This document shows, piece after piece, positions 1 through 8,331 of a DNA stretch of 64,000 bases. The DNA is from Pontibacter actiniarum. Its GTDB lineage: Bacteria > Bacteroidota > Bacteroidia > Cytophagales > Hymenobacteraceae. The DNA is taken from positions 682,001 to 746,000 of the forward strand of contig NZ_CP021235.1 in NCBI RefSeq assembly GCF_003585765.1, read 5' to 3'. The translations under genes and the position numbers were made by a program. The notes under the pieces were generated by a model. It did no database searches. It had not been told where the DNA came from and was given only the letters and a program-made list of their open reading frames with translations. Every line of letters starts with the position of its first letter. The first letter of the stretch is position 1.

Positions 1-665
1 ACGACTTTGTGATTTGCTGCGGCTACAAGGGCCACATCATCAAAGAATATTTTGCCAACTATTGCCTGTACAATTCTGATGTGACCTTCGATATGCGCAA
101 AAACAGCATGGAGGTTCACAAAAACCACACAGAATCATGGAAAGTGACGCTGGTGGACACGGGCGAGGGCACCATGACTGGCGGCCGCCTGAAGCGCGTG
201 CAGGACTATGTGGGCGATGATACCTTCTGCCTGACCTACGGCGACGGCGTAAGCGACGTGAACATAGCCGAGGCCATTGCCTACCACAAGGCACAGGGCA
301 CGAAAGCCACCTTGACAGCGGTGCAGCAGCCGGGCCGTTTCGGTGCGTTTACCCTGTCTTCGGAGGCAACCAAGGTGCCGCAGTTCAAGGAAAAGCCGAC
401 GGGCGGCGACATGCCCTGGATTAACGGCGGCTTCTTTGTGCTGGAGCCAAGCGTGTTCGACTACATCGAGGATGACAGCACGATCTGGGAGCGCGGCCCG
501 CTGGAGTCGCTGGCCGAGGAAGGTGAGCTCTCTGCCTACCGCCACCGCGGATTCTGGCAGCCAATGGATACCCTGCGCGATAAGCATGTGCTGGAGGACC
601 TGTGGCAGAGCGGCAAGGCGCCCTGGAACGTGTGGCACAAGATGCTGTCAGGCGCGGTGAACTAG
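1..665 (+). CDS. rfbF: Glucose-1-phosphate cytidylyltransferase, 5'-truncated
   Basis: This gene is cut by the left edge; the reading frame is open from base 3 and ends at 665, leaving about 220 C-terminal residues of a family usually near 257. The enzyme makes CDP-glucose from CTP and glucose-1-phosphate, the entry step for CDP-3,6-dideoxyhexoses and related sugars. Seen in the sequence: family landmarks [14 protein letters not shown] near the cut, [18 protein letters not shown], the metal/nucleotide segment [11 protein letters not shown], and the C-terminal [18 protein letters not shown]. The next gene starts 57 bp downstream on the same strand, so it probably heads a sugar-nucleotide operon. 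A CDP-glucose 4,6-dehydratase would be expected to the left, outside the window. Confidence 0.93.
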   Translation, partial: DFVICCGYKGHIIKEYFANYCLYNSDVTFDMRKNSMEVHKNHTESWKVTLVDTGEGTMTGGRLKRVQDYVGDDTFCLTYGDGVSDVNIAEAIAYHKAQGTKATLTAVQQPGRFGAFTLSSEATKVPQFKEKPTGGDMPWINGGFFVLEPSVFDYIEDDSTIWERGPLESLAEEGELSAYRHRGFWQPMDTLRDKHVLEDLWQSGKAPWNVWHKMLSGAVN

Positions 666-722
666 CCTGTGCTTCCTGCAAACTGAACCCAAACCCTTTT
701 CTTACTATATACACAACATCAA

Positions 723-1808
723 ATGAAAATACTGATAACCGGAAATATGGGGTATGTTGGCCCGGGCGTGGTTGAGCGCCTGCGCGCTGCCTACCCCGAA
801 GCCACCCTTGTAGGCTACGACATGGCCTATTTTGCCTCTTGCCTGACCAACGCTCCCGTGCTGCCTGAGAGCCAGCTGGATGTGCAGCTGTACGGTGATG
901 TGCGCACCATGCCAGCCGAGGTGCTGGAGGGCGTGGATGCCGTGGTGCAACTGGCTGCCATCTCCAACGACCCGATGGGCAAGAAGTTTGAGGACGTGAC
1001 CATGGAGGTAAACTATAAGTCGAGCGTGCGTATTGCCGAAATGGCTAAGGCTGCCGGTGTAAAGAACTTCGTGTTTGCCTCGAGCTGCAGCATGTATGGC
1101 GCTGCCTCCGAGCAGGCCAAAACAGAAGAGTCGGAACTGAACCCGCTCACCGCCTATGCCCGCTCCAAAGTAGCCACCGAGAAAGAGCTGCAGCCGCTGG
1201 CCGGCGACGGTTTTACGGTGACCTGCCTGCGCTTCGCCACTGCCTGCGGCATGAGCGACCGCCTGCGCCTGGACCTGGTACTCAACGACTTTGTGGCCGG
1301 AGCCGTGACGACAGGCAAGATCAGCATCCTGAGCGACGGCACCCCTTGGCGCCCGCTGATCCACGTAAAAGACATGGCGCGCGCTATTGAGTGGGCCGTT
1401 ACAAGAGAAGCCTCCAACGGCGGCGAGTATCTGGCCGTGAACACCGGGTCCAACGAGTGGAACTACCAGGTGTATGAACTGGCTAACGCCGTGGCCGAGG
1501 TAATGCCGGGCGTGGATGTGTCGGTGAACCAGGACGCAGCCCCGGACAAGCGCTCCTACAAAGTAAACTTCGACCTGTTTAAGCAGCTGGCGCCAAACCA
1601 CCAGCCGCAGTACTCGCTGATCCAGGCCATTGAGGAACTGCACGAAGGGCTGAAAGCCATGGATTTCAAAGACGGGGACTTCCGTAACTCGCAGCTGATG
1701 CGCCTGATGGTGCTCAACAGCCTGCAGGACACAGGTAAGATCAACGAGCAGCTGCAGTGGCAGCGAAACACATCCAGGGTATCCAACGCCGAACTAGAGA
1801 CTGCCTAA
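723..1808 (+). CDS. NAD(P)-dependent SDR sugar-nucleotide epimerase/dehydratase
   Basis: This 361-residue protein is an extended short-chain dehydrogenase/reductase acting on a nucleotide sugar in the cytoplasm. The Rossmann dinucleotide motif is at residues 7-13 (GNMGYVG, fitting GxxGxxG). Mid-protein there is SSCSMYG, followed by the catalytic YxxxK (YARSK). The substrate cannot be read from the sequence; position between rfbF and an RmlC-like epimerase suggests a CDP- or dTDP-4-keto-sugar. The start at 723 gives the Rossmann strand at the usual distance from the N terminus. The next gene begins 12 bp after the stop, so they are probably co-transcribed. Confidence 0.88.
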   Translation: MKILITGNMGYVGPGVVERLRAAYPEATLVGYDMAYFASCLTNAPVLPESQLDVQLYGDVRTMPAEVLEGVDAVVQLAAISNDPMGKKFEDVTMEVNYKSSVRIAEMAKAAGVKNFVFASSCSMYGAASEQAKTEESELNPLTAYARSKVATEKELQPLAGDGFTVTCLRFATACGMSDRLRLDLVLNDFVAGAVTTGKISILSDGTPWRPLIHVKDMARAIEWAVTREASNGGEYLAVNTGSNEWNYQVYELANAVAEVMPGVDVSVNQDAAPDKRSYKVNFDLFKQLAPNHQPQYSLIQAIEELHEGLKAMDFKDGDFRNSQLMRLMVLNSLQDTGKINEQLQWQRNTSRVSNAELETA

Positions 1809-1820
1809 GTATAACACAAC

Positions 1821-2384
1821 ATGATTTTTACAGAAACAAAGTTAAAAGGGGCCTTTATCATTGATGTAAAGCGCCTGGAGGACGAGCGCGGCTTCTTTGG
1901 CCGTTCCTTCTGCCAAAAGGAGTTTGAGGAGCATGGTTTGAGCAATGACGTAAGGCAAACCAACGTATCCTATAACAAGAAGAAAGGCACGCTGCGCGGC
2001 ATGCACATGCAGCTGGCGCCCAACGAGGAGTCGAAGCTGGTGCGTTGCACACGTGGTGCCATTTACGATGTGATCATCGATATGCGCCCGGGCTCCGAAA
2101 CTTACAAGCAGTGGATAGGGGTGGAGCTGACGGCTGATAACTACCGCATGCTGTTTGTGCCCGAGGGCTTTGCGCACGGCTTTATCACGCTGGAGGATAA
2201 CACGGATGTGACATACCAGGTGACAGAGTTCTACACCCCCGGTGCCGAGCGCGGCATCCGCTGGAATGATCCGGCCTTCAACATTGAGTGGCCGATCGAG
2301 CCAGTCGTGATATCTGAAAAAGACCAGGCCCATCCGGACTTTGTGGATGAGCAGGAAAAATCTACAGGAAAGCTGTTGGTGTAA
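1821..2384 (+). CDS. rfbC: dTDP-4-dehydrorhamnose 3,5-epimerase family protein
   Basis: This 187-residue cupin is of normal length for RmlC/RfbC, which epimerises C3 and C5 of a 4-keto-6-deoxy nucleotide sugar. Visible family landmarks are DERGFFGRSF near residue 20, the strand with the catalytic histidine (TLRGMHMQ, near residue 55), FVPEGFAHGF, and the YQVTEFYTPGAERGIRWND segment carrying the active-site tyrosine. In this cluster, beside a cytidylyltransferase, the substrate may be a CDP- rather than a dTDP-sugar; that is inference. It sits 12 bp after the SDR gene and 44 bp before the SAF-domain oxidoreductase, all on the plus strand. Confidence 0.88.
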   Translation: MIFTETKLKGAFIIDVKRLEDERGFFGRSFCQKEFEEHGLSNDVRQTNVSYNKKKGTLRGMHMQLAPNEESKLVRCTRGAIYDVIIDMRPGSETYKQWIGVELTADNYRMLFVPEGFAHGFITLEDNTDVTYQVTEFYTPGAERGIRWNDPAFNIEWPIEPVVISEKDQAHPDFVDEQEKSTGKLLV

Positions 2385-2428
2385 ACCGGCAGCTTTCGCT
2401 TCTTCAAATCTAAAACTTATACTTCAAG

Positions 2429-3790
2429 ATGATAATAGTTGATACCGCTCTGGCCAAGCGCCATGCCGAAGGTAACCCGATTCGTGTGGCCATGGTGGGA
2501 GCCGGGTTCATGGGCCGGGGCATCGCGCTGCAGATCAGTAAATATACAAAAGGGATGGAACTGGTGGCCATCTCCAACAGAACGCTCTCTAAAGCCAGGC
2601 AAGCCTACAACCAGGCCGAGATAGAGGAGGTGCAGGAGGTGAGTACGCTGGCCGAACTGGAGGAAAATATTCGCCAGGGTAAGTACAGCGTGACCGAAGA
2701 CGCCATGCTGCTGTGCGAGGCCGAGGGAATAGACGCCGTGATTGAGGTTACCGGGGCTGTGGAGTTCGGCACCAACGTAGCCATGCGCGCCATCCAAAAC
2801 GGAAAGCACATCATTATGATGAATGCCGAGGTGGACGGTACCGTGGGGCCAATGCTGAAAGTATATGCCGATAAAGCCGGTGTGGTGTTCACCAACGCCG
2901 ACGGCGACCAGCCGGGCGTAACCATGAACCTGTACCGCTTTGTGAAGGGGCTCGGCGTGAAGCCGGTGCTGTGCGGCAACATCAAAGGCCTGCACGACCC
3001 CTACCGCAACCCGACCACCCAGGAGGGTTTTGCCAAGAAGTGGGGCCAGCAGCCGTCGATGGTGACTTCGTTTGCCGACGGCAGCAAGATCTCCTTTGAG
3101 CAGGCGATTATCGCCAACGGTACCGGTATGCGTGTGGCCAAGCGCGGCATGCACGGGCCAACCGTGGCCAGTGGCACATCGCTGAAAGACTGTGTGCACA
3201 ACCTGTACCCGCTGGAAGACCTGACAGAAGGACCAGGGATAGTGGATTATGTGGTAGGGGCAGAGCCGGGACCGGGCGTGTTTGTACTGGGTACCCACGA
3301 CAACCCGATACAGCAGCACTACCTGAACCTGTACAAGCTGGGCGAAGGGCCTCTGTACCTGTTCTACACGCCGTACCACCTGTGCCACTTCGAAGTGCCG
3401 GCTACTGTGGCGCGTGCCGTGCTGTTCCACGATGCGGCCCTGACGCCGGTGGGCGCGCCGCAGGTAGCAGTGGTATCAGCCGCTAAGATAGACCTGAAGG
3501 CTGGCGAAGTGCTGGACGGCATCGGCCACTACATGACCTACGGCCTGTGCGAAAACGCCGACACGACAGCGGCCGAAAGGCTGTTGCCGATTGGCGTTGC
3601 AGAAGGCTGTGTGCTGAAGCGCGATATTCCGAAAGACCAGGTGATCACTTATGATGATGTGGTGCTGCCGGAAGGGCGACTGGTGGACAGGCTGCTGGAG
3701 CAGCAAGCCGCTTATTTCGCCGCCTCTGATGATGCTGAGAGAGAAAGAGTGCTGCAAGGCTTCTCAAACGCAACGGCATCGGTGTCCTAG
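2429..3790 (+). CDS. SAF-domain NAD(P)-dependent oxidoreductase (homoserine-dehydrogenase-like)
   Basis: The 453-residue product has an N-terminal Rossmann fold with VAMVGAGFMGRGIALQI near residue 20, a central catalytic-like region (NADGDQPGVTMNLYRFVKG; LHDPYRNPTTQEGFAKKWG) and a C-terminal SAF-like domain (PIGVAEGCVLKRDIPKDQVI near residue 385). This arrangement matches the family sometimes labelled predicted homoserine dehydrogenase (COG4091). True homoserine dehydrogenase activity is unlikely inside a sugar-nucleotide cluster; SAF domains also occur in sialic-acid-synthase-like proteins, so a role in making an unusual sugar is plausible but unproven. A strong terminator follows at 3827-3868. 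Confidence 0.82.
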   Translation: MIIVDTALAKRHAEGNPIRVAMVGAGFMGRGIALQISKYTKGMELVAISNRTLSKARQAYNQAEIEEVQEVSTLAELEENIRQGKYSVTEDAMLLCEAEGIDAVIEVTGAVEFGTNVAMRAIQNGKHIIMMNAEVDGTVGPMLKVYADKAGVVFTNADGDQPGVTMNLYRFVKGLGVKPVLCGNIKGLHDPYRNPTTQEGFAKKWGQQPSMVTSFADGSKISFEQAIIANGTGMRVAKRGMHGPTVASGTSLKDCVHNLYPLEDLTEGPGIVDYVVGAEPGPGVFVLGTHDNPIQQHYLNLYKLGEGPLYLFYTPYHLCHFEVPATVARAVLFHDAALTPVGAPQVAVVSAAKIDLKAGEVLDGIGHYMTYGLCENADTTAAERLLPIGVAEGCVLKRDIPKDQVITYDDVVLPEGRLVDRLLEQQAAYFAASDDAERERVLQGFSNATASVS

Positions 3791-3826
3791 CATTCTTCGC
3801 ATCCTTTTAAACTAAACCATTCTTAA

Positions 3827-3868
3827 CCGCGCATCGCAAGCCTTAGGTAGCGGTGCGCGGCTTTTTTT
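3827..3868 (+). terminator. Rho-independent terminator after the first sugar-nucleotide operon
   Basis: The arms at 3827-3837 and 3850-3860 pair over 11 bp with one G-T position, enclose a 12-nt loop, and are followed by a run of seven T at 3862-3868. It lies 37 bp after the oxidoreductase stop and only 8 bp before the next start, so it separates the upstream operon from the nucleotidyltransferase or acts as an attenuator. Confidence 0.8.
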
Positions 3869-3875
3869 AGAAACC

Positions 3876-4649
3876 ATGCCAGCAGACACAGTAGGATTGA
3901 TTCCGGCCGCCGGGCTGGGGTCGCGGCTTGCACCCATCCCATGCAGCAAAGAGCTTTTGCCGGTGGGGTTTGAGGCGCACCCGGAGCATGGGGAACCGCA
4001 CCCGAAGGTCGTATCGCAGTACCTCTTGGAGCACATGCAGCGCGCCGGGGCAGAGCAGGTGTACTTTATCCTGCGCAAGGGCAAGTGGGACATTCCCAAC
4101 TACTACGGCGACGGCAGCCAGTTAGGCCTGCAACTGGCTTACCTCCTCATGCAGCGCCCCTTTGGCTGCCCCTTTTCGCTGGACCAGGCGTATACTTTTG
4201 TGCGGCGGCAGCGGGTTGTGTTCGGTTTCCCGGACATTCTGATAGCACCGGAAGACGCTTTTGCCCGGCTGTTGCAGCGGCAGGAGGAAACGCAGGCCGA
4301 TGTGGTGCTGGGGTGTTTCGGGGTACGCTACCCGCACAAGTGGGACATGGTGGACCTGAAAACTGGCGGAGAAGTAAACGCCATACTTCATAAACCCGCC
4401 ACCTCTGATCTGACCTACGGCTGGGCCATCGCCTGCTGGGGGCCGCGCTTTACCGAATTTATGCACCAGTACCTGGAGCGCTGGGAGGCAGAGGTTTATA
4501 CTTCGGGCGCTGAGCTAAGCCTGGGGGAGGTGGTGCAGGCGGCCATACAGAACGGTCTTTTAGTGCAAAGCGTATGTTTTGAGAATGGCAGCTGCCTGGA
4601 TGTAGGCACGCCTGAAGACCTGCAAAAAGCAATCAAAAACTTATCCTGA
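3876..4649 (+). CDS. Sugar-phosphate nucleotidyltransferase (NDP-sugar pyrophosphorylase family)
   Basis: This 257-residue protein resembles the glucose-1-phosphate thymidylyl/uridylyltransferase fold. Its N-terminal signature VGLIPAAGLGSRLAPIPCSK matches the AAGxGTRLxPxTxxxPK nucleotide-binding loop, with Ser replacing Thr in GSR and SKELLPV after it. Downstream are FGFPDILI (metal-binding Asp), GCFGVRYPHKWDMVD, and the C-terminal NGSCLDVGTPEDLQKAI typical of the family. The activated sugar cannot be assigned. It starts 8 bp after a terminator and ends 13 bp before a GT4 gene, so the pair may form a small unit of their own. Confidence 0.85.
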   Translation: MPADTVGLIPAAGLGSRLAPIPCSKELLPVGFEAHPEHGEPHPKVVSQYLLEHMQRAGAEQVYFILRKGKWDIPNYYGDGSQLGLQLAYLLMQRPFGCPFSLDQAYTFVRRQRVVFGFPDILIAPEDAFARLLQRQEETQADVVLGCFGVRYPHKWDMVDLKTGGEVNAILHKPATSDLTYGWAIACWGPRFTEFMHQYLERWEAEVYTSGAELSLGEVVQAAIQNGLLVQSVCFENGSCLDVGTPEDLQKAIKNLS

Positions 4650-4662
4650 CACAGCCTTACAC

Positions 4663-5877
4663 ATGCGCATACTTCTCGTTCACAACCATTACAAGCAAAC
4701 TGGCGGCGAAGACACGGTTTTCTTCTCAGAGGCTGCCCTGCTGGAGGAGCACGGGCACACGGTGGAGAAGCTTACCTTTTCGAACAACAACGTAAACAGC
4801 GCCTTCGACAAGCTGCAGGCGGCTCTGGGGGTCGTGTACAACTATAAAAGCGCACAGGCTGTGGAGCAGCAACTGCTGGCTTTCAAACCGGATGTGGTGC
4901 ACGTGCACAATTTCTTTCCGCTTGTATCCCCGGCCGTTTTCTATGTTTGCCAGAAGCATAACATCCCGGTTGTGATGACACTGCACAACTACAGGCTTAT
5001 CTGCCCAAGCGCCTACCTGCACTATAACGGGAAAGTACACCTGGAGAATGCGCACAAGCTGTTCCCTTATGCCGCTATCATGGAAAAGGCCTACCGCAAC
5101 TCGCGCTTTCAAACGGCGTCGGTGGTCCTGACGACCGGCCTCCATAAATTGCTGGGCACCTGGCGCAACAAAGTGGACCTGTTTATTACCCTTACCCCCG
5201 GAGGTGCAAAGCTGTTCCAGGATTCAAGCCTTCGGCCGCACCCAGCCCAACTTGCCGTGAAGCCAAACTTTACCGAAGACCTGGGCCTAGGGGCAGAGAA
5301 GCGCAACGGCTACTTCCTGTACGTGGGCAGGCTGTCTCCGGAGAAAGGTATAGGCACTTTGCTTCAGGCACATGCACAGCATCCTTTTAAATTGAGGGTG
5401 ATAGGCGATGGCCCGCTGCGGGAAGCCGTGGAGGCACATGCCGCAACACACCCGGGCCTCGAGTACATCGGGTACCAGAAGCGGGACAGGGTGATACAGG
5501 AGCTAAAGGCTGCTGAGGGCCTGATCTTCCCGTCGGAGTGGCCGGAAATGTTCGGCATGTCCATTATAGAGGCCTTTTCGGCAGGCACGCCGGTGATTGC
5601 GGCAAAGATAGGAGGGGGAGAGTATCTGGTGGAGCATGGGCGAAACGGGCTGCACTTTGCGCCTGGCAACGCTGAAGACCTGGTGGCTAAGGTAGGGGAG
5701 CTGGAGCGAAGCAGTGCTTATGCCAGCAGCCTGGGCAAAAATGCGCGTCAGGATTACCTGGAGAACTATACTCCGGAGGTAAACTACCAGAAGCTGCTGC
5801 ACATCTACCAAAAAGCCATCGGGCTAAAAGCAAAGCCTGCCCCCACAGCCACTATTGCTGCAGAGGCAGGCCTCTAG
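4663..5877 (+). CDS. GT4-family glycosyltransferase
   Basis: This 404-residue protein is a GT-B glycosyltransferase (family 1/4). The N-terminal domain begins MRILLVHNHYKQTGGEDTVF, followed by HVHNFFPLVSPAVF and VVMTLHNYR. The C-terminal donor-binding half has YVGRLSPEKGIGTLLQAH, the family motif FPSEWPEMFGMSIIEAFSAG with the glutamate pair that holds the nucleotide, and GTPVIAAKIGGGEYLVEHG. It is probably cytoplasmic or membrane-associated and adds one sugar to a lipid-linked polysaccharide unit. It follows the nucleotidyltransferase by 13 bp and converges with the GT61 gene, the stops being 21 bp apart. Confidence 0.9.
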   Translation: MRILLVHNHYKQTGGEDTVFFSEAALLEEHGHTVEKLTFSNNNVNSAFDKLQAALGVVYNYKSAQAVEQQLLAFKPDVVHVHNFFPLVSPAVFYVCQKHNIPVVMTLHNYRLICPSAYLHYNGKVHLENAHKLFPYAAIMEKAYRNSRFQTASVVLTTGLHKLLGTWRNKVDLFITLTPGGAKLFQDSSLRPHPAQLAVKPNFTEDLGLGAEKRNGYFLYVGRLSPEKGIGTLLQAHAQHPFKLRVIGDGPLREAVEAHAATHPGLEYIGYQKRDRVIQELKAAEGLIFPSEWPEMFGMSIIEAFSAGTPVIAAKIGGGEYLVEHGRNGLHFAPGNAEDLVAKVGELERSSAYASSLGKNARQDYLENYTPEVNYQKLLHIYQKAIGLKAKPAPTATIAAEAGL

Positions 5878-5898
5878 TTAGGTCCTGAGACGGTTGTG

Positions 5899-7131
5899 CT
5901 AAGCTACTTCTGCCCGCCTTGCCGTCTTACTCTTTTTCATCTCATCCAGGATAGCCACCACCCGGTCGGTTTCTACCAGCAGGTGCTCCCGCTGCCCCTG
6001 GCCTGCGTCTCGCACGCGCTTGTTGCCTTTGCAGATGATGTATTCATAGTCCAGGTCAATTTTAGTGGCGATGTCGTAGAAGGGCTCAATCACAAAGCCT
6101 TCGTTAAAAATCTCGATCATCTTAGTGCCCGGCTTGCAGAAGAACATGCTGATGAGGCCGGCACCGGTCGCGCCAAGCACTACTTTTGCCTTGGAGAACA
6201 GCTTTATCTTCTCTTTTATACTTAGCTGGCTCGATACAACGGTTTTAAACCCATAAGGCTCCAGCGTATCGAGCAGTTCTTTCTCATTCAGTACGTTGCG
6301 TATTTTAGAGTCGGAGCGGCTAATGTACAGGTACGGGCTTTCCGGCGTAATCAGATCCGACTCTTCCTCGGCGTACGGCAGGAACGACTCCTGAATAAAG
6401 TCACAGAGCCACTTCGGCACTAGCGTGTGGTTGCCGCGCGGCGCCGTAGAGGCAATAATACAATCGGCGGCAATGTGCGACTGCTTATCACCGGAGATAA
6501 TCTTGTCCTGCGGGATACCCAGCAGCTCCAGCGTCTCTGTCTGGTAGCTGTAACGCAGGCTCGGCACATAAAACCAGTCTACTTTATCGTACAGGCCGCT
6601 CTTGCGGAGCAGGTGCAGGCGCGGGAGCACGTCTAAAAACCAGTGCCCGATGTTGTTCAGGCCCGCGCCACCTGTTAGCAGCGAGAACACCGTGCCCTTG
6701 TATATTGCCGGAGGGGTAAAGTAGCGCTGCTCAAATATGTTGTTCAGGTTTGGCTCCGATACCTTGCCGTTCGTCAGGCTCAGCGACACGTTCTCAACAA
6801 GCCGGTTGTACTGCGATACCACCGCCACGCTGCTTTCGTTATCGGTGTAGATGCGGCCGTTGGGTACCTCTACCACCGTGTAATCGGTCTGTACTTTTTT
6901 CTTTGGTTTCCAGTACTCGGAGCAAGCCTCGTACAAGTGGTCCGAAATGTTTAGTTCTGTGGTGAGGGACGGATAAATGGGATGGACCCTGACTTCGCGC
7001 GCGTTATTGGCAGTCAGCTGTTCCAGGTTAATACGGCAAACGTCGCCAGGTCTGTAGTGTGTGTTGTGAGGTACAATTCGTCCTAACAATTTCTTCAACC
7101 TTTTAGTCCCCTTGTTATAGTAAGCCTTCAT
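5899..7131 (-). CDS. GT61-family glycosyltransferase (DUF563)
   Basis: The 410-residue product carries the two landmarks of family GT61: GGAGLNNIGHWFLDVLPRLH in the middle and LGATGAGLISMFFCKPGTKM toward the C terminus, followed by IEIFNEGF. In bacteria these proteins are found in capsular and exopolysaccharide loci. No signal peptide or membrane segment is evident. It is the last gene of a three-gene minus-strand group (MBOAT, AlgX-like, GT61), 54 bp downstream of the AlgX-like stop. Donor and acceptor are unknown; the pairing with acyl-transfer genes suggests work on the same polymer. Confidence 0.85.
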   Translation of the reverse strand: MKAYYNKGTKRLKKLLGRIVPHNTHYRPGDVCRINLEQLTANNAREVRVHPIYPSLTTELNISDHLYEACSEYWKPKKKVQTDYTVVEVPNGRIYTDNESSVAVVSQYNRLVENVSLSLTNGKVSEPNLNNIFEQRYFTPPAIYKGTVFSLLTGGAGLNNIGHWFLDVLPRLHLLRKSGLYDKVDWFYVPSLRYSYQTETLELLGIPQDKIISGDKQSHIAADCIIASTAPRGNHTLVPKWLCDFIQESFLPYAEEESDLITPESPYLYISRSDSKIRNVLNEKELLDTLEPYGFKTVVSSQLSIKEKIKLFSKAKVVLGATGAGLISMFFCKPGTKMIEIFNEGFVIEPFYDIATKIDLDYEYIICKGNKRVRDAGQGQREHLLVETDRVVAILDEMKKSKTARRAEVA

Positions 7132-7185
7132 GTGTTATGGGTATATAGGTTATTGTATCTTTTAGTGCATGTGCAGCTAGGGCTG

Positions 7186-8325
7186 CTATTCTGATTCTCT
7201 GAAATTAACCAGTAGTCTGTCTTCTTTTTGCTCCGGAGTTGCCTGTAGCTGCGCCACGGTGGCGTGCTTGGCCAGTATGTTGGCGGCTACTTTTACGGCT
7301 ACTTCGTTCCAGTGGGCGTCATCAGTAGGGTAGAGCGGCACCTGCTTCTGCTGGTACAGCGTCTTGAATGTTGGCTGCAGATCCACGTAGGCGACGCCCC
7401 GCTCCTGCAGCTTGTCCATCAGGCGAGGCAGGAACGTGGCCTGCTTCTGCGATGGCAGCAGTTTATAGTAAATATTTTCCTTGTTCGGGATGGGAAGAAA
7501 CACGAACTCGATGCCCCGCTCCTGCAGCACATCCCGGTAGCCCTCCAGCACATCGGCGATGCGGTTCACTTCTTCTTCCGAGAGTTCACGGTTGGCATAG
7601 TCGCCTTCCATAAAGAACTCATTATTGTAGTTGATATACTCCCGCTTGCCCGCTACCCGCTCCATGTCCGCCAGGGTGCGGCGGTAGAGCCCCAGCTTTG
7701 AGATGCGGTCGGCCGTAACGGCCAGGTACGTCAGGGCAGGGGAGGAGCTGATGATATTTCCTGTGAAGTCGCGCAGTTCGGAGTTGATGCCGTTCTCGCC
7801 GACCGCAGGCAGCTCCGGTATGCGCCGCTCAATGCTGGATACGATCACCAGCTTGGGTGGCACCTCCTCAAAGCGGTCTGTGGCCAGGAAGCGGTTGACA
7901 GTGGCGGGGGCGAAGGAGTACACGGGGCGGTGCAGGTGCTGCTCCAGCACAGAGGCCAGCGTTTCGTCTTGAGAGAGCTTGGCGCCCGTAATGTTGGAGT
8001 CACCGATAAGCAGCACATCGTTCTTTGTATCGCGGTTGCGGTAGCCGTAGGCGTCGGTGTACCACTCCACCTCACGCTTCTGTGCGTAAGGCGTGCGCGG
8101 GGCAAGCTCTCCCTCCTCCACCATCTGCATGTGCACGTTCGGGTAAAAAGGGCCCGACATCACACGCATGGAGTTCACAGAGATGGTCTCCCAGATGCGG
8201 AAGGTAAAGAAGTTCATGGGCAGGACAAACACCTCTATGAGCGGCCAAAGTATAAACGGCAGCGCCAGGAGAGTAAGCTTCCGGAGTAGCTTTCTCACAC
8301 CTTTGTCTTGTATTGATTTTGTCAT
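7186..8325 (-). CDS. AlgX/AlgJ-like SGNH-fold protein, membrane-anchored
   Basis: This 379-residue protein has one N-terminal hydrophobic segment (about residues 16-40), then an SGNH-like domain. The nucleophile block is LLIGDSNITGA near residue 107 and the catalytic Asp/His block is TDDAHWNEVAV near residue 337, so the Ser-Asp-His set looks intact. Proteins of this type (AlgJ, AlgX, DltD-like) move acyl groups onto exported polysaccharides together with an MBOAT protein. The MBOAT gene lies immediately upstream with a 6-bp gap, which strongly supports that role. The domain should face the periplasm. The acyl group is not known. Confidence 0.82.
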   Translation of the reverse strand: MTKSIQDKGVRKLLRKLTLLALPFILWPLIEVFVLPMNFFTFRIWETISVNSMRVMSGPFYPNVHMQMVEEGELAPRTPYAQKREVEWYTDAYGYRNRDTKNDVLLIGDSNITGAKLSQDETLASVLEQHLHRPVYSFAPATVNRFLATDRFEEVPPKLVIVSSIERRIPELPAVGENGINSELRDFTGNIISSSPALTYLAVTADRISKLGLYRRTLADMERVAGKREYINYNNEFFMEGDYANRELSEEEVNRIADVLEGYRDVLQERGIEFVFLPIPNKENIYYKLLPSQKQATFLPRLMDKLQERGVAYVDLQPTFKTLYQQKQVPLYPTDDAHWNEVAVKVAANILAKHATVAQLQATPEQKEDRLLVNFRESE

Positions 8326-8331
8326 AATTTC

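Noticed and set aside
705-1643. Minus-strand ORF of 312 codons opposite the SDR gene
   Set aside because: It lies entirely within a well-supported gene; its composition (rich in His, Arg, Val) is that of an antisense shadow in GC-rich DNA.
2417-3430. Minus-strand ORF of 337 codons opposite the SAF-domain oxidoreductase
   Set aside because: Shadow of a well-conserved gene with no recognisable domain of its own.
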